Assembly: GCA_037042915.1 (NCBI GenBank)
Contig: CM073200.1
Location: 496,001 to 560,000 of the forward strand
Origin: Auricularia sp. M13
Lineage: Eukaryota > Basidiomycota > Agaricomycetes > Auriculariales > Auriculariaceae
DNA: 64,000 bases
Reading direction: 5' to 3'
Position 1 is the first letter of the stretch. Each line of letters opens with the position of its first letter. A program made the translations under genes and the position numbers. A model generated the notes under the pieces. It saw only the letters and a list, made by a program, of their open reading frames with translations. It did not search any database and was not told the origin of the DNA. Shown here piece after piece: positions 20,185 to 31,214 of this stretch.

Positions 20185-22035
20185 ATGGAGCCGACGGCCA
20201 CGGCCGTTTGGATGATAGACCGTCAAGTCAGGGTCCACTGTTTCCCTCCGATATCCAGAATCTACGATGAGAAAGGGTATACGAATCTTAGAAGCGATTT
20301 GAAACCGTGTATCCCATTCTACATTGCCTACCGATCCGCGACGCAGTTTTCATGGCCAACAGATTGGACGAGCATGGTTCGTCTCTCACGTCAACAATCA
20401 AATGTTGACTCAAGTTGTTCTTTCCAGGATGCCCTACCCGCCGTTCCCGGATCCGTCGCCCCACTGGCCCGTCAACTGTTCAAATCCCGCCACGCGACTA
20501 CGGAGCCGCATCGCGCACCCAGTGCTACGTCGCCAGAAGTGACCCAACGGCTGGAAACAGAACTATCGACCGTTCTCCATGTTTGTGCACTGGCCAGGTC
20601 CTTGAACGGCTCGTCTGCGGCTCAGCGGTACAAGTTCTGCTACGATTTGCTGTTCACTGTCCTTTCGCCCTGCAGCGCTGCGCAAGCTTGGTGTGTATTG
20701 CGAGCGTTAATTAGCGTCTGTAGAAACTGATATTCTCCGGATCAGGAGCGATGTTACTTTGCGCCTAGCTCGCAACAAATACGTCGACGAAATTCGAACG
20801 CATTCCCATTTGACAGCCATGTCTTTAGCCCGGCGGAGGAACGCCTTGCACAAAGCAAGTCATTTTTGGGAGGTCGACCTCTTTGAGGATGGTGATGCAC
20901 CACGCGCAATACTCGACCGCGTGCACTTCCTACTCGGCTTGGATGCTGTCGCCTGGCCGTCTAGTGCAACGGCCGCATTGAAAAGAACTCGAGAGGCACC
21001 ATTAATAGGTATCTGTGATCATGTAATCGTGGCCACCGCATACTTTGGTAGCCCTCATATCTCCTCCCTCATTGTCGGACGGACCGACCGACCGACCTTC
21101 CCCGCGTCGCTCCGTCCATATTGGACGACAGCCGAAAATTTTTTCAGTCCTCAGCAAACATCGCGTAGTTCGATATACGATCTGTTCGCCTCTGCCCATT
21201 ACGATTATCCCAGCGCGCCAGCCGAGGAGCTCGGACAAGAGCGTGCGTGTTCCGGGGTTCTACCAATCTCGCGCTGATTATCCAGCATCAGCGTTCGACT
21301 CGTCGTTGACCACGGCGTCAGCTGAGGAGGACCGTTCCGCGAATCCCCTTGAGAAGCGCACCGATATGGATAATTCGGTCCAACGGCTCATCGTCCCCGT
21401 GCTAGTTGTCGTGCATGGCTTGCAGCGGATTCGATTCAACATTGCCGATGGCAATCGCTTGCGATTATGTCTGATTTCAACTGCGGAATATTTAGGTTTC
21501 CTCGGCATTTTCGACTTTCCGGTGTTTGGCCTTTTGACCGAAGGGACACGTAGCGCAGTCGTCATGGCGTGGGCTGCGCGCAATGGTGATGATTCTCCGG
21601 AAGTGCGTTTCGATGCCCGCCTCTACGTCTTCTGCTGAGACAATTTGCTCATCCCAGGTCCAATTTTTATGCCAACATTGCTGCGCCTACGACATCTCGG
21701 ATCCTGCTGGCGCGTTCAACCTTGCCAGCTTTTTGTTAAGGCTCCAGCTTGAGCATGCCCCACGCCTCGCCGCCATCCTGGACGATCCGGAACGTCGATC
21801 TTATTATCAAACCAAGGTGGACGCACAATCTGGGAGTCTCTGCGCAGGATGGTCAATGGAGGATCAAACTCGCGACTTAAAGCAGACCTGGACGATCGCT
21901 GACGCCGTGCAATTTCTGGGCATTGCAAGTGAACCTGAAAACTGCCAGGTTTCCGGAGCTTTTGGAGGCGGCGAGGCCAGTGGCGACGGCAGAATTAATA
22001 CGCACAAGTGTGGTGAGGAGGATCATTCGGACTGA
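20185..22035 (+). CDS. Unknown protein, tandem family member 2
   Basis: Five exons (20185-20376, 20428-20690, 20746-21008, 21052-21602, 21658-22035) give 548 aa in a consistent frame; introns are 43-55 bp. The N-terminal 180 residues and the Pro/Ser/Arg-rich middle are not recognised. The C-terminal domain contains VPVLVVVHG, FLGIFDFPVFGLLTEGTR, SAVVMAWAAR and AYDISDPAGAFNLASFLLRL, a pattern found in many Agaricomycete hypothetical proteins. The residues equivalent to the E-x-K of its neighbour are replaced (VVHGLQR), so any nuclease activity would be lost. The end is uncertain: another frame stays open to 22,132. Confidence 0.6.
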
Positions 22036-22972
22036 CGGACTCGAACGCATCTCCGGTGCATTAGACATGATAGGAACGACGACAGTTCATATATCCATGC
22101 CGGACCTGCAAAGCGTTTACCAAGTAATCTAGTGTCCGTCGACCATGTACACGCACGTACCCTAGAGCTATTGCATTGCTTTTTTTACCGGACGGCCCAA
22201 TGTAGAGCCTTACAACTCCAGAGTCCGGCTTCGAAGGTCAAGGCCTTGACTAGCGGTCTCGCCTCATCACTGCCAGTGACTGCTTACATATGCACGTAGT
22301 ATACATGTGCGCGGCGGGCGTCCATGTCCGACTACTTATACGTAGTGCGTACCATAGCTTCCCCTGCCCTCGATAATTATCCAAGCCCGGGACCGTGTTC
22401 TGAACGTGTTTAGGCAGATGCATGCCGACAAATATCATTATCAAACGGCGAGCGCGGTGATCATGACCGACCGGTGACCAGATACAGGCTACATTCCCGA
22501 CCGTTGCCAACCGGCTGCGCGCCCGGGATTGTGGTTCTCTGGAAGCTGTAGCCAAGCTCTGGACCTCCTGACCAACTCCCCGCAGTCTCGGGTGAAGGAG
22601 TTCTGACTTCGAATCGCCTCACGTGTGCTTTGAGATATGTATTGACTCAGTACTCCAGTGCCCTCTTTGTGCTGCCTGCAGCCTTTCGCTCTAGGAAATG
22701 AACATTACACGCCACCAGACCGTCCACGCGGCCAGACAACCTGTGCTTCTTTCTAGCTTCTTCTTCGCATAGATTGGCCGATATCGGATCCCATTGTGCT
22801 TTCTCTCGTACCTGCGATCTAATCGGGCCGCCATCCTGGACAATGACAATGCCTCTCGGCCGCCGGTCAGATTACTCAGGGCATCGTGACCTTTTGTTCT
22901 TCGCTGCAGATCCATCACCTCGACCGCGATAAAACACCCCGCCCAGTACAGGCCTCGATTCCCGCCTGTGCT
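22036..22972. other. Gap between tandem family members 2 and 3
   Basis: Possible alternative 3' end of member 2 up to 22,132, then promoter of member 3. No domain, TATA box or repeat is obvious. Confidence 0.4.
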
Positions 22973-25311
22973 ATGTCTTCCTCTGGCAATAATTCCGGCG
23001 GGGGGCCCAAGTCGAACCCGCCTCCAGCGGAGCATCCCAAGCCCAAGTCCAAGCCCAAGACTGGCAAACCCAAGACTCCCAAGGGAACAGTGACGTGCGT
23101 CATCATTTACTGGATCGCAGTCAAAGGCATCGACACGCCGCCACTTCAGGCCCGATATAGTCACGGCAGCCCCAACGCCGCGTGGAAGTCTTGACGTCCC
23201 TCACGATGGACCCGCAGCAACGCCCGACGATAACTCATTGTGCGCACGCTCTGTTTCTGCTGATGTTTCTTTGTATTTGACCAAATTCATTAGGGGCGTC
23301 CCCCCAAACGCGTCAAGCGCAGGTTCGCCCACAAGCATCAAGACGCTCTCCTGCTCGGAGTGCGTCATGCTTCTTGAACTTATTTTTCTCGATCTGACAG
23401 CTCCTAGACTGGCTGTGAAGCTCGATAAAACTTTAGTTCTGCTGCATGATCACGGCGCATTCTGCACAACGCTTCCTGGTGCCGGCCCGCAATGGGATTC
23501 TTCGGAGGTCAAGCGTATCTGGTCCAGGCGGGCTGCGCACGACGACATGTTCGGGACGTTCCGACAAGCCATCGCACCCCGGCAGTGGCCCGAGGAGTTC
23601 AATAACCCGGCCAGCGTGGGTATTCTTCCCTTGCTGTCTATGCTGCCTGACTCAACGACATGAAGGGCGGTGTTTTACCTAAACATCATGAGCTGCATGC
23701 CTCATTGATTGCTAGCGCGAGCGACAAGTTTGCCAACCACACGAAGCTGGATGGCGGCGTTCATGACTTTCTGCTTCCCAAGATTGGCAAAATTCTCCAG
23801 CTGTCAGCCGCAGCCAAGAAAGTCCGCAAACAGCTTGAAACCGTCGACATCCACGGCCAGAAACCCCTGGAAAAGGATTTCAGGAAATGCTGCGATGATT
23901 TCTTCCATGATCTTCTGGACGCTGACGGAGAGAGGTTCACGATGTAGGCTCAGAGTCCTTTGATCGTCGCCCTTAAACTAAAATCGCTTTGCAGGACAGA
24001 ACGGCCGCTCAATCTTCCGAGAAACCCTGTCTGCGACGCCTTGATCGGAGACAAGGCTGATGGAGGTGATGTTTTCGTGAAGCTGAGCAAGTTGCAGGAC
24101 GAGTTCTCGCTGTACCTCCAGCAAGCGAGCGATGTCAGCGAGCTTCCGGAATTCCGGATGCATGGTGAAGATGCGTGCTCGACAAACGATTCCCCGGGCA
24201 AACGTTTCGTCACTTGCGCTCTTGATGTACGGAACACTGTCGAGGAGCTACGACTCGGCCTGTTCAAAGTTGCAGCACTCACGGCAGTGAAGCTCGAACG
24301 TGCCATCTTTAAGGACTGGGGGGCGGCCGAGAATAAGAATTTCAAGGCCCGGATGAAGAAGTCGCCGCGTACTGGCACTTGCGATGCGTTCACGTTCTTG
24401 AAGTTCGACGCGCCACCATGCGACCGGCAGCTTCGCAAGAAGATTCTTCACCACTGCGGGCTGGCGCGTTTTTCGCGGACGGAGACCGTCGATCCTGATA
24501 AGCCGACGTCTCGCCCTGAAGCTAACGATGCGGCGGTCTTCTGCGACGATGTAGGACGCTCGGTCGATCCAGAAGTGATATCGGACACCATGGGTGCTGC
24601 CGCGATAATTTCGGGTAACGCATTTGCCCAATATGAGCGCTAGATCGCTAAAAAACTTTGCTCAGCCATTCTGAAAATGAGAAACAGTGACCAGGCTCGT
24701 CAACCGAAGCCTAAGTTGCACCCGGGGCGCCTCAGGTCATCCATCACGACCGAGACCTGTTACGATGATTTGAAGCTCAAATCTCACGTTCCTATCCTCC
24801 TTCCACTCCTCATCCACGAGTACAAACGGAATGCCACCGCTTATATCCCGCAGGGAGGTTGCCAACTGCGTATCTATCTCAATGCCGCTTGCCGCTTCCA
24901 GGAGCTGCTCGGAATCATCAAGCACATCGTCTTCGGCATCCTGTTGGAGGGAACCAGTGTGGTGGTTTTCGGAGCGTGGAAGGAGGGTGTGGATACCGAA
25001 AGTCGAATCTTTCCGGTGAGCTCAACTACCAAAGATTTGCTTGTACTCACTGACAATTATGATTATTGCAGACAATGATCGTGGACCACAACACAGTGCG
25101 CTACGACCTGACGCTACCGGAAGAGGCCTACCAATTTGCCTGCTTCGTGGCATGGGTTCACATCGTCCACGGCAACGTCCTCAAGCGACTTCTCACGCCG
25201 GACAAGATTAAGAAATACGTCGACAGCGTCGCGAAGGACGACTGCAAGTGGACGGCGACCCACCAGAACCCATATGCGAGGGGCGGTGCGACGGCGGCCG
25301 ATAACGCCTAG
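22973..25311 (+). CDS. Unknown protein, tandem family member 3, with possible PD-(D/E)XK-like domain
   Basis: Six exons (22973-23094, 23150-23615, 23666-23943, 23995-24614, 24666-25015, 25072-25311) sum to 691 aa in one frame. The N-terminus is Lys/Pro-rich and basic (KPKSKPKTGKPKTPKG). The middle (about residues 60-480) is helical and not recognised. The C-terminal domain has CYDDLKLKSHVPILL, LLIHEYKRNATAY, CQLRIYLNA, LLGIIKHIVFGILLEGTS, VVVFGAWKEG and RYDLTLPEEAYQFACFVAW. In related fungal proteins the E-Y-K triad after a hydrophobic strand, followed by Q-L-R-x-Y-L, resembles the E-x-K of PD-(D/E)XK nucleases; this is inference. It is the only one of the three tandem paralogs to keep it. 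Function is unknown. Confidence 0.65.
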
Positions 25312-25662
25312 GAGTAAGAGACGATGAATTCCTGTATTTCCCAACCGTGACCGCTGTATGGACGTTGCACGATGATATCTGTAACATCATGTTGACTCGA
25401 GCGACCTGAACGGCATCGCAACCCAGGACGACGACTTGTGTACATCGGCAGCAATGGAGAGTCACTGTGCGGGGATTGGGAGCGAGCCGAAACAGCAATG
25501 CCAGCAAGTTGGTCGCTGCATCTTCTCGAACTAAATCCGCCCAGCGTGCGCGTGACACTTACTAGAACTCTATGCATACGGCGCTGAGTCTCTCGTCATG
25601 GCACTGAGCTCGCCGCTAGCTAATTTTGGTGACATTGACGCCGGCGTGACGGAGACCGACTC
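25312..25662. other. Gap after tandem family member 3
   Basis: 3' flank and spacer. Minus-strand open frames here show no domain. Nothing else seen. Confidence 0.4.
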
Positions 25663-25947
25663 ATGCCCCACAAGATCGTCGACGCGTCGCACACTCACGT
25701 ATCGAGCTGTGCTCGTTGCGAGTCTTGTCTCGAGCTTCCTCTAATGAGCTGCTCAGTGTGTCTGAACGCGTCATTCGTCAACGCGGAGACGGCGGCGAAC
25801 CTGGGCTACCGAAAGCACTGGCAGTTGAGGGCCGACACCCATCGAGCGCATGCGCCATGTGGGCACCAGCTGCCTGCCACTGAGTACAGAAACATAGTCC
25901 GCGAGGCACGAGCTGTCCAAGTACCGTCCCTCGACCACCGCGAATAA
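25663..25947 (+). pseudogene. Small Cys-rich ORF, possible degenerate MYND finger
   Basis: A 94-codon ORF with CARCESCLELPLMSCSVCL followed by KHWQLRADTHRAHAPCGH. MYND fingers read C-x2-C, C-x2-C, then a C-x3-C pair and W-x2-H-x3-C. The first pairs and the trailing HW...H...C are present, but the central Cys pair is missing, so this looks like a decayed remnant of a MYND protein, a family heavily expanded in Agaricomycetes. It could equally be a chance ORF. Confidence 0.3.
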
Positions 25948-26003
25948 CCGGTACGACCTCAGGCTTTTACCTACCTACCATTTGGCTATTACTTAAATCA
26001 CAC

Positions 26004-27715
26004 ATGTATACAGATCGACTCGAAGAAGCGCTGTGTTCAGCTGTCCTGAATCTAGGGGTACATACTACAGCTACCGAGTGCGTGCAGTCATTGTGTTCCA
26101 AGCTTCGTGTTGATTTTGTGGCATCGAGTATAGGAATGGTGCCTATCCATCGGCCGACGAAAAGATCCACCAGCTCGTTGACTATGCGCTGCTTCCCCTT
26201 ACACAGAAGATTAACAAGTCGCGCGGTGTGAACCAACTGCCTTTGGAATTGTTCGAATTCATCGCCGCACTGTTGCCTTTGCCCGACCTTTACAGCGCCG
26301 CCCTGGTCTGCCATAGTTGGCGGGCGGCCCTGCTCGGATGGTCATCTCTCTGGCAGCACCTCTGTTTCGAGCAGCATTCTTACCTTGGCCCGGGGCCAGA
26401 GCTTCTCGGCGTCATGCTTGCGCGGAGCCAGGACCTCCCGCTCACCATCGAGTATCGGTGCTCGGTCGACTTTCTCGACAAAGTCTCTGCAGGACGATAT
26501 AACGACGCAGCTAGGGCTATCATGAAGCATCTTCACCGCGTCAAGTCCTTGTCGTTAAATCTTCCTATCATCGAACGCACTGACTTCGAACAGCTGCTAT
26601 TCAGCCCTGCCCCTCTTTTGGAGTGCTTGAGGCTGCACTGTGTCCGGACCGGATATGACGTCCTCAGCTTGCCTGACAATCTATTCTACAACCAGGCATC
26701 TCTGCGGACCCTGTCGCTGCGCAGCATCTTCCCACCCAGTCTCGATGATCCATGCCCCACGGTGCGGTTTGTAGCCCACCTGGTCTATGAGACAGATTGC
26801 TTCGAGCAGGAGGATCTCGAGAAAATCTTCGCGTCATTTCCGGCTCTCCAGTCGTTGACCATCGTTGGCCATGAGGATCTCCCTCCCATTCATGACCTTC
26901 ACTGCAGTCTGCCCCTGCATCTGCGTGTGTCCGCTATACCCAAGGTCTCCCATCTCATCGGATGCTTCAAGAACGCGGGCTCCGTTTGCATGAGCGGGGC
27001 GGTGCAATACGCGAAGAGTGAGCGGCGGGTAACGAATCACCTGCTCGCGACGACGCGGCGTCGTCCTCCGGCTTCCGTTAAAATCAGCTGGCGTCCTTGC
27101 GAGTGTGACCCGGGCCCAGATTACGACTGCTACCCAACTATCCGCCAGTCTGGCGGGCTTGCGATTTCCCTTGACGATGAGGACGTCGCGGTGGACTTAT
27201 TGCCGGAGACAGCCATGCACGCCCTCACCGCAGCGTGGCCCGAACTCACGCGCGAGCTCCGGCGCCTCACAATACCCGAGGAGCTCTGCACCTTCATCTC
27301 ACAAAGGGGGCTTCCGGCGCTGGACGAGCTTACGTTGTACATGTCCCGCCCCGAGGACCGCGCCGACAGGGAACTGGAGGCGCCCGAAGCACCAGGGGCG
27401 ATTCATGCGGTGCCGGTGCCTTTGTTGCGCATCGTCGCGCCGCCTACAACTGAGGACGCCCGCCGCGTCCCCGATCTGGACGAGGCATTTGTTATGCACA
27501 CGATAGGCGCCATGGTCGACCTACGCGTGTTGCGGAAGCTTGTGCTCTGCGGACTACTCCTTGATTCGCGCGCTGATGATACGGACGACGATGCAGGCGG
27601 TTGGCTGCGCTCCCTCGCGCCTCAGGTGGATATAATGTTCGAACCTCCGCAGGTAAAACCGCACTGGGAACCCTGGGTGTGGAAGATGCCCGAGGAGGGT
27701 GTTTTGTTTATATAA
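26004..27715 (+). CDS. F-box protein (556 aa)
   Basis: Two exons (26004-26092 and 26134-27715; 41-bp intron) give 556 aa. The first exon and the start of the second encode an N-terminal helical region (MYTDRLEEALCSAVLNLG...KIHQLVDYALLPLTQKIN). The F-box is NQLPLELFEFIAALLPL, PDLYSAALVCHSWRAALL, followed by GWSSLWQHL. Such proteins bind Skp1 through the F-box and recruit substrates to SCF ubiquitin ligases. The rest (MLARSQDLPLTIEY, LKSLSLNLP-like repeats) resembles the irregular leucine-rich C-termini of Agaricomycete F-box proteins. It is a clear paralog of the gene at 60,160, sharing both the N-terminal exon layout and the C-terminal W-x-W-K-M/L end. Confidence 0.85.
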
Positions 27716-28043
27716 ATTGCATTAGTCAAATACCTTTATAATTATTGGAGCGGCGCGTTGGATAGCTCGCAAGAGCAATGCACCGTGCCGCCGGACTTGC
27801 ACTTTCCATTTATTTACAGGAATTTAATATCCAAATCATTGTATTCTTTTTTTTTTCTGTGGATAAATCTCCATCTACTCAATTTTACGCATGGAATCTC
27901 GTTGTCAAGCCCTCTTTGTGCAGCTTAGCCCCCGGATGCGGATTCGGATGATAATCCGGAAGCGGACCGCAAACTCCGAACAACGCATCTTGCTTTCCGA
28001 CCACCGTCTACCACCACCACCGTACCATCTCGAGCGCAACATC
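27716..28043. other. Gap between F-box gene and SGF73
   Basis: 3' flank of the F-box gene and promoter of SGF73. An A/T-rich stretch with a T10-plus run lies near 27,848. No gene seen. Confidence 0.5.
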
Positions 28044-29210
28044 ATGGCGCTCAGACTGAAATTTACGCCGACTCAGCCGTCCTCGGGCCCGTTCGACTTT
28101 GACGCGCCGTCGCCCGGCTCGCAGACGACCGACGATGGCAACACGAACCTGCCCAGTCCGCCGACGGCGTGGCTGCCCGCGAAGGACATGAAGATCTACG
28201 GCGCTGAGCCTCTGAAGGACCAGCCGGGCTTTGTGCGCTGTCCTGAATGCTCCAAGACCATCCTGAAGAGCGCTATGACCGAGCATTCTGGTGCGCTGCG
28301 TTCTGACTGACTTCACGAGAATTTGTGCTCATTGATTGCGTCTGTATCTGTAGAAACGTGCAAGAGGATCAGAATGGGCGGTATTGCGAAGAAGACGGGC
28401 GGCAAGACGGTCGACTTCATGGACGCCAACCCGCTCGCGAGCACCACGGGCAAGAAATCCAAGAAGCGCAAAGCCGGCGAGGACGGCGAGCTTGATGACG
28501 AGGGTGCTGGAGGCGGAGGAGCGAAGAAGAAGGCGAAGACTGTTGCGAAGGGCAGAGTCAAAGGTCAGTTCATTCGCATATGCACCTGTGTTCAGATGAA
28601 CTGACACCTGCAACTTCGACTCTGGACAGGCCCGGTCAACTTCGACACTCAATGCGGCGTAATCAACGATAAAGGCCTTCCCTGCTCGCGCGCGTTGAAG
28701 TGCAAGACGCACAGCATGGGCGCAAAGCGCGCTGTGGTGGGCCGCTCGAAGCCGTACGACGAGCTGCTGCTCGACTTCCAGCGCGCGAACGACCCGAACT
28801 TCGTTGAGCCCGTCAAGCGCGAGACGAAAGCGGAGAAGAAGGAGAAGCGCGACCGCGAGCGCGAGGAGAAGAAGCGTCTCGCGCTCGAGGCCAAGGCCGC
28901 CTTGGGCGCCGCGCCCAAGAAGAAGAAGGCGCCGGCGCCGCCCGCACATCTCATGCAGCAACACGACGAGAACGAGGACGAAGACCTCGCGGCGCTCGAC
29001 TCCGAGGACGAGATCGAGAAGATTGCGCGCGCCGTGCGCGGTGCTTTCAGGCGCGGCGTTATTGGCGCGCCGCTGGCCACGCCAGCCGGCGTCAGCTCGT
29101 GGTTCGTCCAGCGCAGAGAGAATTATCGGACGAGCAGCGACATGCTCGCTCAGGCGTTGGGGATGAACAAACCGCGCATTGCAGCCGGCGGCGCTCCTGG
29201 CTTTGCATGA
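28044..29210 (+). CDS. SGF73: SAGA complex subunit Sgf73 (ataxin-7 homolog, SCA7 domain)
   Basis: Three exons (28044-28290, 28354-28563, 28630-29210) give 345 aa. An N-terminal zinc finger, RCPECSKTILKSAMTEHSE followed by TC, matches the Sgf73/ATXN7 finger that anchors the deubiquitinase module. A Lys/Gly-rich linker follows, then the SCA7 domain: VNFDTQCGVINDKGLPCSR, LKCKTHSMGAKRAVVGRSKP and YDELL, with the family's C-x(n)-C-x4-C-x2-H zinc ligands. A long charged helix (KAEKKEKRDREREEKKR) and a C-terminal SWFVQRRENYRTSSDMLAQAL segment end the protein. Sgf73 tethers Ubp8/Sgf11/Sus1 to SAGA for H2B deubiquitination in the nucleus. Same strand as RPL7, 370 bp upstream of it. Confidence 0.9.
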
Positions 29211-29577
29211 GTCGTTTTGTATCATTGCACTGTACTATCTATTCTGTACTCTATCCTGAACTATCACGCCGGACCCGCTTTTCAAGATTTCGCATGCATC
29301 CCAAAGGGATACTCGTCTATAAACCCGTGCACTCAGATTTACTGCAGCCTCATAAGATAGTCATGAGAGTGGCAATAAAAGGTCTATAGCGACCTGCCCG
29401 CACTGACTCGATTAAATAGATTTGTACTTACTATGCGGATTCTAAGGCCTTGAATTGTCGAACTTCAGGAGGTCTGAGACGACTCTGTCGGAAGAAAACG
29501 GCGCTGTACAGTTCGGAGATCTAAAACCTTGCCGCGCATCAACTAACCGTCTCCTTCCCCTTCCCTCCAGCAAAATA
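29211..29577 (+). promoter_or_regulatory. RPL7 promoter and CT-rich leader
   Basis: The last 40 bases before the ATG are pyrimidine-rich (CCGTCTCCTTCCCCTTCCCT near 29548-29567), as usual for ribosomal protein genes in fungi. No other gene seen. Confidence 0.55.
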
Positions 29578-30562
29578 ATGTCGACGTCGACAACGTGCGC
29601 ACCCTCCTCGCCCCAACCGTCGCGTGTGATGCTGACCCATATATGCCTGTAGCGTCCCGACGGCCGCTGTGCGTTAAAAACGCCTATTTTGCGCGTACCA
29701 GCCCGAGTTTCTGACGCACCTTTGGATATAGCAAATCGAGGTGCCGGAGACGCTCCTCAAGAAGCGCAAGCAGAACGAGAAGGCTCGCGAGGAGAAGCTC
29801 AAGGCTGCGGCAGAGGCGAAGAAGGTGCGCCCAAGTCACTGGCTGGCTTGGCTGGTTGCTGACCGCTGCACACCGCGCGCAGGCTGCCAAGGCCCGCCGC
29901 AAGATCGTGTTCAAGCGGGCGGAGAAGTACGTGCAGGAGTACGTCGCTAAGGAGAAGGAGGAGGTCCGCCTCAAGCGCGCTGCCCGCGCCGCGGGCGACT
30001 TCTACGTCCCGGCTCAGGCGAAGGTTTACTTTGTTATCCGTATCAAGGGGTGCGTCACACAGTCCGCATGAGGTATCACAGTGCTCACCCGTGGCCCTGA
30101 AGTATCAACGAAATCGCACCAAAGCCGCGCAAAATCCTCCAGCTCCTGCGGCTGCTGCAGATCAACAACGGCGTGTTCGTCAAGGCGACCAAGGCGACGG
30201 AGCAGATGCTGCGCCTCGTCGAGCCGTACGTGACCTACGGCGAGCCGAACCTCAAGTCCGTGCGCGAGCTCGTGTACAAGCGCGGCTTCGGCAAGGTCGA
30301 CAAGCAGCGCATCCCGCTCACCGACAACGCCATCATCGAGGCCGCGCTCGGCAAGCACGACATCCTCTCCGTCGAGGACCTCGTGCACGAGATCTACACC
30401 GCCGGCCCCAACTTCAAGCAGGCCGCCAACTTCCTCTGGCCCTTCAAGCTCTCCAACCCCACCGGCGGCTGGCGGCAGCGCAAGTTCAAGCACTTCATCG
30501 AGGGCGGCGACCACGGCAACCGCGAGGGCAACATCAACAAGCTCATCCGCCAAATGAACTAG
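29578..30562 (+). CDS. RPL7: 60S ribosomal protein L7 (uL30)
   Basis: Five exons (29578-29594, 29653-29668, 29732-29824, 29883-30049, 30103-30562) give 250 aa. The second exon is only 16 bp. The protein begins [20 protein letters not shown] and contains the eukaryotic L7 extension ([20 protein letters not shown]), [51 protein letters not shown] and ends [11 protein letters not shown], the conserved L7 C-terminus. It is a structural protein of the large cytosolic ribosomal subunit. Each intron has good GT-AG ends and CTGAC-type branch sites; the last two acceptors are CAG and AAG. The first two tiny exons were set by phase and splice signals. Confidence 0.95.
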
Positions 30563-31214
30563 ACGTTTCTGCTGGCTGGCTGCGCGGTGATGGTGGGCGT
30601 CGCCTGGGAAGGGCGTGCGCGCGGTGCGGGAAGGCCCGCGGCATTTATGTTGACCATGCACTTTACTACATTGACATGTCCCATCCTTTGCTGCGAGGCG
30701 CAAAAAATGACATATGATCTCTGGATCGCCCGACTGCCGTGTGCCCTATGTTATTAACGCTTTCCATTATGTATTACAGTACGCCTCGCCTACCCTTGAA
30801 ACGTCATTCTGCGACCCCAAGTTGGCCCTTGCGAACTCTCAAAAGCCTGTGACGCCAGGCTATGAAGAGCATTATTTTTCATTCAATTGCCAATCGTGGC
30901 TGGTGACCACTGTACGCGATCTGTGGGGGACGGTTTTCAACCGGCCTCATGCGTCGAGGGCATCGCTTCACGGTGTGAAATTTCCAAAGGGTCCTCGGAG
31001 TCGAAGACTTTTGGAAGATCCCTGACGTCCACATGTAGTACAGTAAAAACCTAGCGAGTTGGTGGATCCGAGCCCCAATCAGTGGAAATACTATATGTAT
31101 TCCGGATCCCGCAAGTTAGTTCAAAGTACAACAACATTTGCAACCAATAGATCAAGCTCAAGATCCAGACGTTAACAGTTATCAGAGCGACGCAGCAATA
31201 CGGAAAGCGCGCGG
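30563..31214. other. Gap between convergent RPL7 and aldehyde dehydrogenase
   Basis: 3' flanks of two convergent genes. No additional coding or repeat signal is seen. Confidence 0.5.
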
